The notes beneath the pieces were generated by a model. It was not told the DNA's origin, did not search any database, and was given only the letters and a program-made list of their open reading frames with translations. Made by a program: the position numbers and the translations under genes. This document shows, piece by piece, positions 16,820 through 25,382 of a stretch of DNA of 64,000 nucleotides; the first letter of the stretch is position 1, and every line of letters starts with the position of its first letter. The stretch comes from Alphaproteobacteria bacterium. Its GTDB lineage: Bacteria; Pseudomonadota; Alphaproteobacteria; Acetobacterales; Acetobacteraceae. The DNA lies in assembly GCA_017307285.1 (NCBI GenBank), contig JAFKFI010000053.1:1-64000 (forward strand). The letters run 5' to 3'.

Positions 16820-18151
16820 TCAGCCCGGCTGGGCGATCGCGGCGTCCACCGCCTCGCCCAGCCGTTCGACGATGGTGTCGATGTCGGGGGCAGTGGCAAT
16901 ATAGGGTGGCGCCAGGAGCACATGGTCGCCGAGCCGCCCGTCGATCGTGCCGCCCATCGGGTAGACCATCAGCCCGCGCGCCATCGCCTCGCGCTTGATC
17001 CTGGCGTGCAACTGCCGCTCGGGCGCGAACGGTTGCTTGGTCGGGCGGTCGGCCACCAGCTCGATCGCTTGCAGCAGGCCGCGCCCGCGAATGTCGCCGA
17101 TATGGCGATGGTTGCCGAAGCGATCCTGCAAGCGCTCGGAGAGATGGCGCCCCATCTTGGCGACGTTGTCGAGCAAGTGCTCCTCCCGCAACGTCGTCAG
17201 CACGGCGAGGCTCGCGGCGCAGGCGACGGGGTGGCCCATATAGGTGTGGCCGTGCATGAACGCGCCGGAGCCGCGCGCCACCGCGTCATGGATCTTGCCG
17301 GACGCCAGCATCGCGCCGATCGGCTGGTAGCCGCCGCCAAGCCCCTTAGCGATCGTCATGAGGTCCGGGGCGATGCCTTCCTGCGCGCAGGCGTGCACCG
17401 TGCCGGTGCGCCCCATACCGCACATCACCTCGTCGAGGATCAGCAACACGCCGTGGCGGTCGCAAATCTCGCGGATGCGCTTGAAGTAGCGCGGCACCGC
17501 CGTCACCGCGCCGGCGGTCGCGCCGACCACCGGCTCGGCGACGAAGGCGGCAACCGTCTCGGGGCCGAGCCGCTGGATTTCGTGCTCCAGCTCATCGGCG
17601 ACGCGCTGGCCGTACTCCGCTTCGCTCTCGTTCGCGTCCTTGAAGCGGTAGGCGAAGCACGGCGCGATGAGCGAGACCTCCATCAGCAGCGGGTCGTACG
17701 GCGCACGGCGCCAGGCGTTGCCACCCACGGCGAGCGCGCCCAACGTGTTGCCGTGATAGCTCTGGCGGCGGGAGATGAAACGCCGGCGCCGCGGCTGACC
17801 GATCTCCAGGAAATATTGCCGCGCCAGCTTGAGCGCCGCCTCGATCGCCTCCGAGCCGCCGCTCACGAAATACACCCGCTCGATGCCCTCCGGCGCGCTC
17901 TCGATCAGCGCATCGGCGAGTTGTTCCGCCGCTTCCGTGGTGAAGAAGCTGGTGTGCGCGTAAGCGAGATCGGCGACCTGACGCTGCACTGCCCGCACCA
18001 CGTTCGGGTGCCCGTGCCCGAGGCAGGACACCGCCGCACCGCCCGACGCGTCGATATAGGTCTTGCCGTCGCGATCGGTGATGGTGAGGCCGGCGCCGCT
18101 GACAGCGACGGGCATCGACTGCCGTGCGGAACGGTAGAAAACATGGTCCAT
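16820..18151 (-). CDS. Class III PLP-dependent aminotransferase
   Basis: 443-residue fold-type I aminotransferase (omega-aminotransferase/BioA-like group). It has the cofactor-binding VSGGSEAIEAALKLAR at about 97-111, SYHGNTLGA, the PLP-phosphate partner D240 in LLILDEVMCG, and the Schiff-base lysine K269 in IAKGLGGGYQP. It moves an amino group from a terminal amine or amino acid to a keto acid. A GGGGAG site precedes the ATG. First gene of the minus-strand catabolic operon and divergent from Liv cassette 2, so amine removal may be the entry step for the imported substrate. Confidence 0.92.
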   Translation of the reverse strand: MDHVFYRSARQSMPVAVSGAGLTITDRDGKTYIDASGGAAVSCLGHGHPNVVRAVQRQVADLAYAHTSFFTTEAAEQLADALIESAPEGIERVYFVSGGSEAIEAALKLARQYFLEIGQPRRRRFISRRQSYHGNTLGALAVGGNAWRRAPYDPLLMEVSLIAPCFAYRFKDANESEAEYGQRVADELEHEIQRLGPETVAAFVAEPVVGATAGAVTAVPRYFKRIREICDRHGVLLILDEVMCGMGRTGTVHACAQEGIAPDLMTIAKGLGGGYQPIGAMLASGKIHDAVARGSGAFMHGHTYMGHPVACAASLAVLTTLREEHLLDNVAKMGRHLSERLQDRFGNHRHIGDIRGRGLLQAIELVADRPTKQPFAPERQLHARIKREAMARGLMVYPMGGTIDGRLGDHVLLAPPYIATAPDIDTIVERLGEAVDAAIAQPG

Positions 18152-18255
18152 CGTCGGGGCTCCCCGGATGTTCGGCGCGGCGTGAAACAGTTATTGCGTG
18201 CCGATCCAGAACCCGGCAAGCCTCACGGTCAACGGGTCGTCAGGGGAGGCGAGGA

Positions 18256-19491
18256 ATGGACAAGGGCAGGCGCGATTTCGTGCGCGGCGCCGGGCTGGTC
18301 GGGCTCGGAGTGGCCGCGAGCGGCCCCTTCCCGTCGCGCGCCTGGGCGGCCGAGCCGATCCCGCTCGGCTGGGTAGGCCCGCTGTCGCCGCCCGGCAACT
18401 ACTCGGGCGGGCAGGAGATGAAATGGGCGGTCCAACTGAAAGCGGACGAAATCAACAAGGCGGGCGGCATTCTCGACCGGCCGATCGAGGTGTTCTATGA
18501 GGACACCAAGGGTCAGCCGGCGGAGGGCAGCGCCGCCGCGGTCCGGCTGATCACGCAGAACCACGTCGCCGCGCTGTTCGGCGAATTCCACAGCTCGGTG
18601 GCGCTCGCGGAGATCGACGTCGCGCACAAATACGGCGTGCCCTGGATCGGCACTGACGTGTGGGCGGACCAGATCACCGCGCTGCACTACCCCGAAGTGT
18701 TCCGCGTCTCGCCGGCCAATTCGCTGATCTATCTCAAGGTCGCCAACTGGATCGCGGATCGCGGCTTCAAGCACGTCGCCATCCTCGCGGAGAACTCCGA
18801 TTTCGGCCAGGGCGGCGCCAAGGTGGTCGCGGACATCTACAAGCAGCGCGGCGTCGACCACAACGTGGTGACGGTCGAGCTCAACCAGCAGGACTTCACG
18901 CCTGCTCTGCTACGCCTGATGAACGCGAGCCCGCGTCCCGATCTGTTGGAGATGGTCGTTGCCGGACAGGCGCAGTATCAGATCGTCAAGCAGGCGTGTC
19001 AGCTCGGGTTCGCGCCCACCGCCAAGACGGCGATGATCGGCTCGTCCGGCCTGTTGCAGAAGGAGGTCTGGGAAGTCGACGGGGAGTGCGCGAAGAATCT
19101 GCTGGTGGTGGATGTCGCCATGCCCAAGGCGCATTGGAACGATCAGGCGCGCGCCTTCGTCGAGAACTTCCAGAAGCGCTACGGCCGCGCGCCGACCGGC
19201 GTGGCGATGGAGGCGTACGACACGCTCGGCGTGCTGGCCGCCGGCATCGCCAAGGCGGGCTCGACCGACGGCAAGGCCATCATCAAGGCGCTCGAAAGCA
19301 TCCACTATACCGGCGTGCACGGCTCGTATTCGTTCTCCGACAAGACGGACCCGCCGTGGGCGTATCATCAGTTCATGGACGTGCCGTTCATGGTGATCCA
19401 GTACACCGAGATGAACCAGACGCCGGAGGCGGCGGCGATCCTGTTCCCGAAGGACTGGGCGACCACCGACAAGATCCTGCCCGAGAAGTAG
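18256..19491 (+). CDS. Liv/AmiC-type ABC substrate-binding protein (cassette 2)
   Basis: 411-residue periplasmic binding protein with a twin-arginine-like leader (GRRDFVRGAGLVGLG, cleavage near AWAAE), then PLGWVGPLSPPGNYSGGQ and GGILDRPIEVFYEDTKG. The ATG at 18256, with GAGGCGAGGA upstream, is preferred to a start 44 codons earlier. It feeds the permeases and ATPases at 19496-22812. Divergent from the aminotransferase operon, with 104 bases between the starts; that gap should hold both promoters. The ligand is unknown. Confidence 0.92.
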   Translation: MDKGRRDFVRGAGLVGLGVAASGPFPSRAWAAEPIPLGWVGPLSPPGNYSGGQEMKWAVQLKADEINKAGGILDRPIEVFYEDTKGQPAEGSAAAVRLITQNHVAALFGEFHSSVALAEIDVAHKYGVPWIGTDVWADQITALHYPEVFRVSPANSLIYLKVANWIADRGFKHVAILAENSDFGQGGAKVVADIYKQRGVDHNVVTVELNQQDFTPALLRLMNASPRPDLLEMVVAGQAQYQIVKQACQLGFAPTAKTAMIGSSGLLQKEVWEVDGECAKNLLVVDVAMPKAHWNDQARAFVENFQKRYGRAPTGVAMEAYDTLGVLAAGIAKAGSTDGKAIIKALESIHYTGVHGSYSFSDKTDPPWAYHQFMDVPFMVIQYTEMNQTPEAAAILFPKDWATTDKILPEK

Positions 19492-19495
19492 CCGC

Positions 19496-20395
19496 ATGGA
19501 CTATTTCGCGCTGCTCGCGATCAACGGCCTGGTGATCGGGCTGATCTATGCGCTGATGGCCGCCGGGCTGACCTTGATCTTCTCGGTGCTCAAGGTGGTC
19601 AATTTCGGCCACGGCACCTTGTACATGCTGGGCGGCTACGCCTCGTACTACGCCATCACCTATCTCGGCGTGCCGCCGCCGGCCGGCGTAGTGCTCGCGA
19701 TGGTGGCGTTGTTCGCGTTCGGCGTGGTGTTCGAGCGGCTGGTGCTGCATCCGATGTACACCAACAAGGTGGAGCGGAAGGACGAATACGCCATCATCGT
19801 GACGTTCGGGCTCACCGTGCTGCTGCTCAATCTCGGCATCGTGGTGTTCGGCCCATTCAGCAAGTCGCCACCGCCATTCCTGGCGGGGGCGCTGATCGCG
19901 GGACCGCTCATCATCACCTACGACCGCCTGATCGCCGCCATCGCCGCGATCGTGTTGCTGTCGGCGCTGAGCTGGTTTCTGGCGCGTACGTCGCTTGGGC
20001 AGGCGTTGGACGCGGTGAGCCAGAGCCGGGAATCGGCCGCGGTCATCGGCATCAATCCGCGCCGCATGTACACCGTCGCGTTCGGGCTGGGATCGGCGCT
20101 GGCGGCGGGCGCCGGAGCGCTAATCGCGCCGATCTTCGCGCTGTCGCCCAACATGGGCGAGCTGCCGGCGGTGCAGGCGTTCATCATCATCGTGCTTGGC
20201 GGCATGGGATCGGTCGGCGGCAGCATCGTCGGCGGCATTCTGCTCGGCGTGGTCGAGGGATTGGGCGTCGGCTTCTTTCCCGACCCCAACCGCGCGCTGG
20301 CGTACACGGAGGCATTCGGCGCGTTGTTGCTGGTGTTCACGCTGCTGGTGCGGCCGACCGGGCTGTTCGGCCGGCCGCACGCGCGGCTGGAATAG
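19496..20395 (+). CDS. Liv-type ABC permease, LivH-like (cassette 2)
   Basis: 299-residue membrane protein with the LivH opening LIYALMAAGLTLIFSVLKVVN and a FGHGTLYMLGGY motif. The ATPase-contact loop is IIIVLGGMGSVGGSIVGG near residue 230. Four bases after the binding-protein stop. It forms the transmembrane channel together with the next gene product. Confidence 0.93.
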   Translation: MDYFALLAINGLVIGLIYALMAAGLTLIFSVLKVVNFGHGTLYMLGGYASYYAITYLGVPPPAGVVLAMVALFAFGVVFERLVLHPMYTNKVERKDEYAIIVTFGLTVLLLNLGIVVFGPFSKSPPPFLAGALIAGPLIITYDRLIAAIAAIVLLSALSWFLARTSLGQALDAVSQSRESAAVIGINPRRMYTVAFGLGSALAAGAGALIAPIFALSPNMGELPAVQAFIIIVLGGMGSVGGSIVGGILLGVVEGLGVGFFPDPNRALAYTEAFGALLLVFTLLVRPTGLFGRPHARLE

Positions 20396-20401
20396 TCGCG
20401 C

Positions 20402-21343
20402 ATGACGCGTTCGCACGCCGTGCAGGCGGTGCTGCTGATCGCGGCGCTCGCGCTGCCCGCGTGGGCCGGACCGTACTGGGTGCATGTCGGCGCGATCGCG
20501 TGGTATTATGCGCTGCTGGCGTCGAGCTGGGCGCTGCTCGCGGGCTATGCGGGGCAGTTTTCCTTCGCGCATGTCGCGTTCGCCGCACTCGGCGGTTACG
20601 CCTCGGCGTTGCTTTCCTTACATTTCGGCATTCCGCCCGGGATCGGGGTCGTCGCAGGCATTGTGCTCGCGATGGTGGCGGGGGCGCTGATCGGCTGGCT
20701 GGTGCTACGTCTCACCGGCCCGTACCTCGCGCTGTTCACCTTGGCGTTGTCAGAGATCTTTCGCCTGATGCTGGTCGCCGAACAGCAACTCACGCGCGGC
20801 AGCCTCGGGCTGCAGGTTCCGGGGTGGTTCGGCGGCGAGTCCGACCGTCCGTATTACTATTTCGGACTCAGCCTGCTCGTGGCGGCGCTGCTGCTGATGG
20901 CCGGGCTGCTGCGCACGCGCGTCGGGCTGTTCCTGCGCGCCATTCGCGACGACGAGGGCGCCGCGCGCGCCGCCGGCGTCAATACGACGCTTTACAAAAT
21001 CCTCGTGTTCGTGGTGACGAGCGGGCTGGCGGGGCTCGCCGGCACCTATTACGGGCCGTTCGTCGGCATTCTCACGCCGAGCATGGTCATCCTGCCGGAG
21101 ATGGGCCTGGTTATCGCGATGGCCGTCATCGGCGGCATCGAAAGCTTGCCGGGCGCGGCAGTGGGCGCGGTAATCGTCTACGGGCTGTCGGAGCTGACGC
21201 GCGAATACGGGCAGTGGCGCTTCGTGCTGCTCGGCCTCGCGCTGATCCTGGTGCAACGCTTCGCACAGAATGGGATTTTCGCGGTGCTCGAACGTCCTCT
21301 CCTCCGGCCGCCGGCAGTGGAGGCCGAGCGTGGACGAGGCTGA
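20402..21343 (+). CDS. Liv-type ABC permease, LivM-like (cassette 2)
   Basis: 313-residue membrane protein with the LivM features ASSWALLAGYAGQFSFAHVAF and the contact loop VIAMAVIGGIESLPGAAVGA. Unlike cassettes 1 and 3, here LivM is a stand-alone protein, ending RPPAVEAERGRG, and the ATPase is separate. The last 14 bases overlap the start of the next gene. Confidence 0.93.
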   Translation: MTRSHAVQAVLLIAALALPAWAGPYWVHVGAIAWYYALLASSWALLAGYAGQFSFAHVAFAALGGYASALLSLHFGIPPGIGVVAGIVLAMVAGALIGWLVLRLTGPYLALFTLALSEIFRLMLVAEQQLTRGSLGLQVPGWFGGESDRPYYYFGLSLLVAALLLMAGLLRTRVGLFLRAIRDDEGAARAAGVNTTLYKILVFVVTSGLAGLAGTYYGPFVGILTPSMVILPEMGLVIAMAVIGGIESLPGAAVGAVIVYGLSELTREYGQWRFVLLGLALILVQRFAQNGIFAVLERPLLRPPAVEAERGRG

Positions 21344-22064
21344 GTTCTTCGCGGCCGATGGGCTCAGCAAGCATTTCGGCGGCATCATCGCCGTGGATGG
21401 TTTGTCGATATCGCTGTCGCGCGGCGAGCTCGTCGGGTTGATCGGCCCAAACGGCTCCGGCAAGACCACGACGATCAACATGGTGGCGGGCGCGCTGCGG
21501 CCCGATGAGGGCACCATCCGGCTGCGCGGCGTGACGATGACCGGCTCCCCAGCGCATGTCTTCGCCCGCGGTGGTGTCGCGCGCACCTTCCAGGTGCCGC
21601 GCTTGTTCCGGCGTATGACGGTGCTGGAAAACCTCATCGTGCCCGCACTCAGCAACCCGGCGGCGCGTCGCGCGGAGGCCGAACGGCGCGCTGGCGAGGT
21701 GTTGAGTTTTCTGCGCCTTGAGCATCTGACGCGCTCGCTGGCGCGCGCGCTGTCCGGCGGGCAGCAGAAGCTGCTCGAACTCGGCCGTGCGCTGATGCTG
21801 CGCCCGTCCTTGCTGCTGCTCGACGAACCGTTTGCCGGCGTGCACCCCCAACTGCTGGCGCAGATCATGGAGCATATCGGCAGCCTCAACGCCGGCGGCC
21901 ACACGATCATCGTCGTCGATCACAACATTGATGCGATCCGTTCGCTGGTGCGGCGTACGGTGGTGATGGCGCAGGGCCGCAAGATCGCTGATGGCCCATC
22001 CGAGGACGTGCTGCGCGATCCTGCGGTGATCCGTGCCTATACGGGCGCGCGCGATGCCCACTGA
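21330..22064 (+). CDS. Liv-type ABC ATPase, LivG-like (cassette 2)
   Basis: 244 residues with Walker A GPNGSGKTT, signature ALSGGQQKLLELGRAL, Walker B LLLLDEPFAGV and a switch His in VVDHNID. The GTG at 21330 (VDEAEFFAADG) is chosen because GGAGG precedes it; an earlier ATG at 21270 would overlap LivM by 74 bases and add residues unlike the family. It powers cassette 2 together with the next ATPase. Confidence 0.9.
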   Translation: MDEAEFFAADGLSKHFGGIIAVDGLSISLSRGELVGLIGPNGSGKTTTINMVAGALRPDEGTIRLRGVTMTGSPAHVFARGGVARTFQVPRLFRRMTVLENLIVPALSNPAARRAEAERRAGEVLSFLRLEHLTRSLARALSGGQQKLLELGRALMLRPSLLLLDEPFAGVHPQLLAQIMEHIGSLNAGGHTIIVVDHNIDAIRSLVRRTVVMAQGRKIADGPSEDVLRDPAVIRAYTGARDAH

Positions 22065-22812
22065 ACCCGCCGCGTTCGAGGCACCCGCGCTGCTCGCCGC
22101 CGAGCAGCTGGTGGCCGGGTACACGCCCGATATCGACATCCTGCGCGATCTCTCCGTGCAAGCCTGGCCGGGGCGCATCTCCTGCGTCGTCGGGCCGAAT
22201 GGCACCGGCAAATCCACGCTATTGAAAGCGCTGTTCGGCTTCCTGCGGCCGAACCGGGGCCGCGTGCTACTGGACGGGCACGATGTGACCGGCACGCCGC
22301 CGTATCGGATGCTCAATCTCGGCGTCGCCTATCTGCCGCAGCGGCCGAGCCTGTTCCCGTATCTCTCGGTCGAGGCGAATCTGCGGCTCGGCATGTGGCA
22401 CGCACGGCCGGCGAAGGCGCTGGTACGGGAGAAACTCGAGCTCGCCTACCAGCGCTTCCCCGTGGTGCACGAAAAGCGCCGCCAGCCCGCCGGGCAACTC
22501 TCCGGCGGGCAGCAACGACAGGTCGAGATCGCGCGCAGCCTGATGACCGATCCCTCCGTCTATCTCATCGACGAGCCGACGGCGGGCGTCGATCCGCGCA
22601 CCAGCGCAGATATCTATGCACTGGTCGAAAACCTGGCACGGGAGCTGAACAAGGCGGTGCTGCTGGTGGACCAGGACATTAAGAGTGCGCTCGGCATCAC
22701 CGACTACGTGTACGTCGTCAAGACAGGCACTGTGTTCTCGCACGGGCCGCGCGATGGGTTCGGTGGCGACACCGATGCGCTGGTCGCGCGGTGGCTGTAT
22801 GCGAGCGGCTGA
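22054..22812 (+). CDS. Liv-type ABC ATPase, LivF-like (cassette 2)
   Basis: 252 residues with Walker A GPNGTGKST, signature QLSGGQQRQVEIARSL, Walker B VYLIDEPTAGVD and the switch region LLVDQDI. The ATG at 22054 overlaps the end of the preceding ATPase by 11 bases; a GTG at 22033 is an alternative. Last gene of Liv cassette 2. It is convergent with the DUF1127 gene, with 7 bases between. Confidence 0.9.
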   Translation: MPTEPAAFEAPALLAAEQLVAGYTPDIDILRDLSVQAWPGRISCVVGPNGTGKSTLLKALFGFLRPNRGRVLLDGHDVTGTPPYRMLNLGVAYLPQRPSLFPYLSVEANLRLGMWHARPAKALVREKLELAYQRFPVVHEKRRQPAGQLSGGQQRQVEIARSLMTDPSVYLIDEPTAGVDPRTSADIYALVENLARELNKAVLLVDQDIKSALGITDYVYVVKTGTVFSHGPRDGFGGDTDALVARWLYASG

Positions 22813-22819
22813 CCGCGCG

Positions 22820-23071
22820 TCACGGCAGCCAGAACGGCTTGGCGGCCTCGCGCGCGGCCTCAACGCGGGTGACGCCGATATCCTTGAGCATCCGCTCGTC
22901 AAGCTGTGTAAGATAGAGGCGCGTGCGCCGGCGCCGCCATCCTTCCCGCAGCCATCCGATCGCCGACTGTCGGCGTGAGGCTTGTTGCAGGCAGGGCGTC
23001 TCGGGCGCAACCGGCGTCCAGTTCGGCGTGACCTTCTCCTCGGTCACGTCGCGAAAGAACATCATCGACAC
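22820..23071 (-). CDS. DUF1127 domain small protein
   Basis: 83-residue protein. The C-terminal half has the DUF1127 (YjiS-like) consensus: LTQLDERMLKDIGVTRVEAA followed by REAAKPFWLP. The N-terminal half is basic (WLREGWRRRRTR). DUF1127 proteins are abundant in alphaproteobacteria; some bind RNA and influence phosphate, carbon or stress metabolism. The GTG start has AAGGAG 7 bases upstream; ATGs at 23065 and 23062 are alternatives. Divergent from the WYL regulator, whose probable operator lies between them, suggesting that the regulator controls this gene. Confidence 0.85.
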   Translation of the reverse strand: MSMMFFRDVTEEKVTPNWTPVAPETPCLQQASRRQSAIGWLREGWRRRRTRLYLTQLDERMLKDIGVTRVEAAREAAKPFWLP

Positions 23072-23115
23072 GGCAGGGCTCCTTCATGCTCGATCGGGGA
23101 CAAGGTAAGCTCTGG

Positions 23116-23139
23116 CTGCTGACAGCGTTCTGTCAGCAG
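23116..23139. promoter_or_regulatory. 9-bp inverted repeat, probable operator of the WYL regulator
   Basis: CTGCTGACA at 23116-23124 is followed after six bases by its exact complement TGTCAGCAG at 23131-23139. It lies between the divergent DUF1127 gene and the YafY/WYL regulator, 18 bases before the regulator start. TGACA-type palindromes are usual in front of YafY-family genes. An attenuator-like hairpin in the leader is the alternative. Confidence 0.65.
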
Positions 23140-23157
23140 TGAACGGGAGGCCGATCA

Positions 23158-23841
23158 ATGCGGCGTGCAGATCGGCTGTTCGACATCATCCAGGTGCTGC
23201 GGCTCGCGCGCACGCCGGTTACTGCGGCGGCTATCGCCGAGGAGCTGGAGGTGACACCGCGCACCGTCTATCGCGACATCGCCACCTTGCAGGCGCGGCG
23301 CGTGCCGATCGACGGCGAGGCCGGCATCGGCTACGTGCTGCGGCGCGGCTTCGAGCTGCCGCCGTTGATGCTGACGGAGGAGGAAGTGGAGGCGGTGGCG
23401 GTCGGGATGCGGCTGTTGCGGCGCACGGGCGACCCTGGGTTGGAGGCGGCGGCGCGCAACGTGCTGACCAAGCTCGCCGCCGCGATGCCCGACATCCTGC
23501 GCGAACATTTGATCTCGGTGCCGTTCCATGTCGCCACGGGTCGGCCGCCGGAGCCCGGCCCGGTCGATCCCTCCGCCATCCGCGCCGCCATTCGGAGCAC
23601 GCGCAAGATGCGGATCGACTACGTGGACCTCAAGGGCGCGACGAGCACGAGGACGATCTGCCCGGTGGCGATGGAATACCACGTGCAGGCGACCTTGATT
23701 TGCGCCTGGTGCGAGCTGCGCAACGACTATCGCCATTTCCGCGCCGACCGCATCGTGGGCGCGCAGGTGCTGGAGGACAGCTTCGCCTCCGCCGCGAGCC
23801 AGTTGACGGCGGGCTGGCTCGCACTCACCCAGGTGGGCTGA
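23158..23841 (+). CDS. YafY-family transcriptional regulator (HTH and WYL domains)
   Basis: 227 residues. An N-terminal DeoR-like helix-turn-helix (RADRLFDIIQVLRLARTPVT, then ELEVTPRTVYRDIATLQ) is followed by a short linker and a WYL ligand-sensing domain (residues about 140-205, with AIRSTRKMRIDYVDLKGA and CAWCELRNDYRHFRADRI). WYL proteins sense nucleic acid fragments or small ligands and act as repressors or activators. GGGAGG precedes the ATG. The palindrome 18 bases upstream is the expected autoregulatory site and could also control the divergent DUF1127 gene. Confidence 0.88.
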   Translation: MRRADRLFDIIQVLRLARTPVTAAAIAEELEVTPRTVYRDIATLQARRVPIDGEAGIGYVLRRGFELPPLMLTEEEVEAVAVGMRLLRRTGDPGLEAAARNVLTKLAAAMPDILREHLISVPFHVATGRPPEPGPVDPSAIRAAIRSTRKMRIDYVDLKGATSTRTICPVAMEYHVQATLICAWCELRNDYRHFRADRIVGAQVLEDSFASAASQLTAGWLALTQVG

Positions 23842-23886
23842 GCGATTTTCCGCAGGTCGGGCCGAGCGAAGCGTATCGCCGGGCGC

Positions 23887-24528
23887 GTGCTCGTGCTGCT
23901 GCTCGTCGGCCCGCTTGCGTTGATCCTGCTGTTCCGCTTCGTACCGCCGCCGATCACACCGCTGATGCTGCTGCGCTTGGCGCAGGGAAATGGGCTGCAC
24001 CATGAATGGGTGAGTTACGACCGCATTGCGCCGGAACTGGCGGAGGCGGTGATCGCGTCCGAGGATAACCTGTTCTGCCGCGAGGCGGTCGGCTTCGACT
24101 TCGATGCGCTCTGGCGTCAGATCACCGCCTGGAGCGATGGCGACCGCCCACGTGGCGCTAGCACGATCACGATGCAGACCGCGAAGAACCTGCTGCTCTG
24201 GCCGGGGCGCGATCCGGTGCGCAAGGTGATCGAGGCCTGGCTGACACCGCAGATCGCACTGCTCTGGCCGAAGCACCGCGTGCTGGAGGTGTATTTGAAC
24301 ATCGTCGAATTCGGCCCCGGCGTGTACGGCGCCGAGGCGGCGGCGCGGCGGTTCTTCGGACGCTCGGCCGCGTCGCTCACCCGCGAGCAGGCAGCGCGGC
24401 TTGCGGTGGTGCTGCCGGACCCGCTGCACTGGTCGGCGGCACGCCCAAGCGCTTATGTGCGAGAGCGCGCCGAGATTATCGAACGGCGGATCGGCCGGCT
24501 TGGGTCGCTGCTCGATTGCGCGCGATGA
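23887..24528 (+). CDS. mtgA: Monofunctional biosynthetic peptidoglycan transglycosylase
   Basis: 213-residue GT51 enzyme that polymerises lipid II into glycan strands. A single N-terminal membrane anchor ([15 protein letters not shown]) is followed by the catalytic domain: motif [13 protein letters not shown] with catalytic Glu59, motif [18 protein letters not shown], and [23 protein letters not shown]. There is no transpeptidase domain. Cys64 sits where His is usual in the SEDxxFxxH motif, a small variation. The GTG at 23887 gives the expected length. Its stop overlaps the next start in an ATGA arrangement. Confidence 0.9.
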   Translation: MLVLLLVGPLALILLFRFVPPPITPLMLLRLAQGNGLHHEWVSYDRIAPELAEAVIASEDNLFCREAVGFDFDALWRQITAWSDGDRPRGASTITMQTAKNLLLWPGRDPVRKVIEAWLTPQIALLWPKHRVLEVYLNIVEFGPGVYGAEAAARRFFGRSAASLTREQAARLAVVLPDPLHWSAARPSAYVRERAEIIERRIGRLGSLLDCAR

Positions 24529-25382
24529 CCGACGGAGTGTGTTGCACGATGAATGATGGTCCGAACGATTTGCCCGCCCGCGTGGAAGCGAGCGCGAGCC
24601 GTCATGTGATGGCACGGCCGGGCGGGACGGTGTTTTGGCGGCTGTGGGGCAACGGTCGTCGGTCACTGGTTCTGCTGCACGGGGCGAGCGGGTCGTGGAC
24701 GCATTGGGTCAAGTGCATCCCCGGCTTGGCCGAGCATTCGCGCGTGATCGCGCCGGACATGCCGGGATTTGGAAATTCTGACCTGCTGCCCGACGCGCAC
24801 ACGGCGGAGGCGCTTGCCGAACTGGTGGCGGAAGGGATCGAGGAGGTTGTACCCACCGAGACCCCGTTCGATCTCGCCGGTTTTTCCTTCGGCGGCATCA
24901 TCGGCACCCATGTCGCGGCACGCTTCGGCGCGCGCGTTCGCAACCTGATCCTGCTTGGCCCCGGCGGCCTCGGCTTGCCGCCTACGCCGATGCCAGTTCT
25001 GTCGAGCGTACAGCCCGGCATGTCGGCGGAGGAGGAGCGCGCGGTGCATCGGGACAATCTGCGCGTCCTGATGATCGCCGACCCGGACAAGGCCGACGAT
25101 CTGGCCGTGACATTGCAGATAAAGAACCTGCGGCGTGCCCGCTTCCGCTCGGGCCGCATTCCTGCATCGGACGCGCTGGTGCGGATGTTGCCGGCGGTGC
25201 GAGCGCGGATTGTCACGATCTGGGGCGAGCGGGACGCCTTTATCGGCGGCAACTTCGAGCCACGACGCCGTGCGTTCGCCCCCTTCCAGTCCCAAGGGGA
25301 TTTCCACATGATCGCCGGAGCCGGGCACTGGCTGCCCTACGAGGCGCCCGACGAGGTCAACGCGATCCTGCGGGGGCTGTAG
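24525..25382 (+). CDS. Alpha/beta hydrolase
   Basis: 285-residue alpha/beta-fold hydrolase with oxyanion motif [12 protein letters not shown], nucleophile elbow GFSFGG (Ser121) and C-terminal [14 protein letters not shown] with the catalytic His. It resembles the meta-cleavage-product hydrolase/haloperoxidase-like group; the substrate is unknown. The ATG at 24525 overlaps the mtgA stop; ATG 24549 is possible. Convergent with and overlapping the FAD oxidoreductase gene by 26 bases. Confidence 0.85.
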   Translation: MTDGVCCTMNDGPNDLPARVEASASRHVMARPGGTVFWRLWGNGRRSLVLLHGASGSWTHWVKCIPGLAEHSRVIAPDMPGFGNSDLLPDAHTAEALAELVAEGIEEVVPTETPFDLAGFSFGGIIGTHVAARFGARVRNLILLGPGGLGLPPTPMPVLSSVQPGMSAEEERAVHRDNLRVLMIADPDKADDLAVTLQIKNLRRARFRSGRIPASDALVRMLPAVRARIVTIWGERDAFIGGNFEPRRRAFAPFQSQGDFHMIAGAGHWLPYEAPDEVNAILRGL

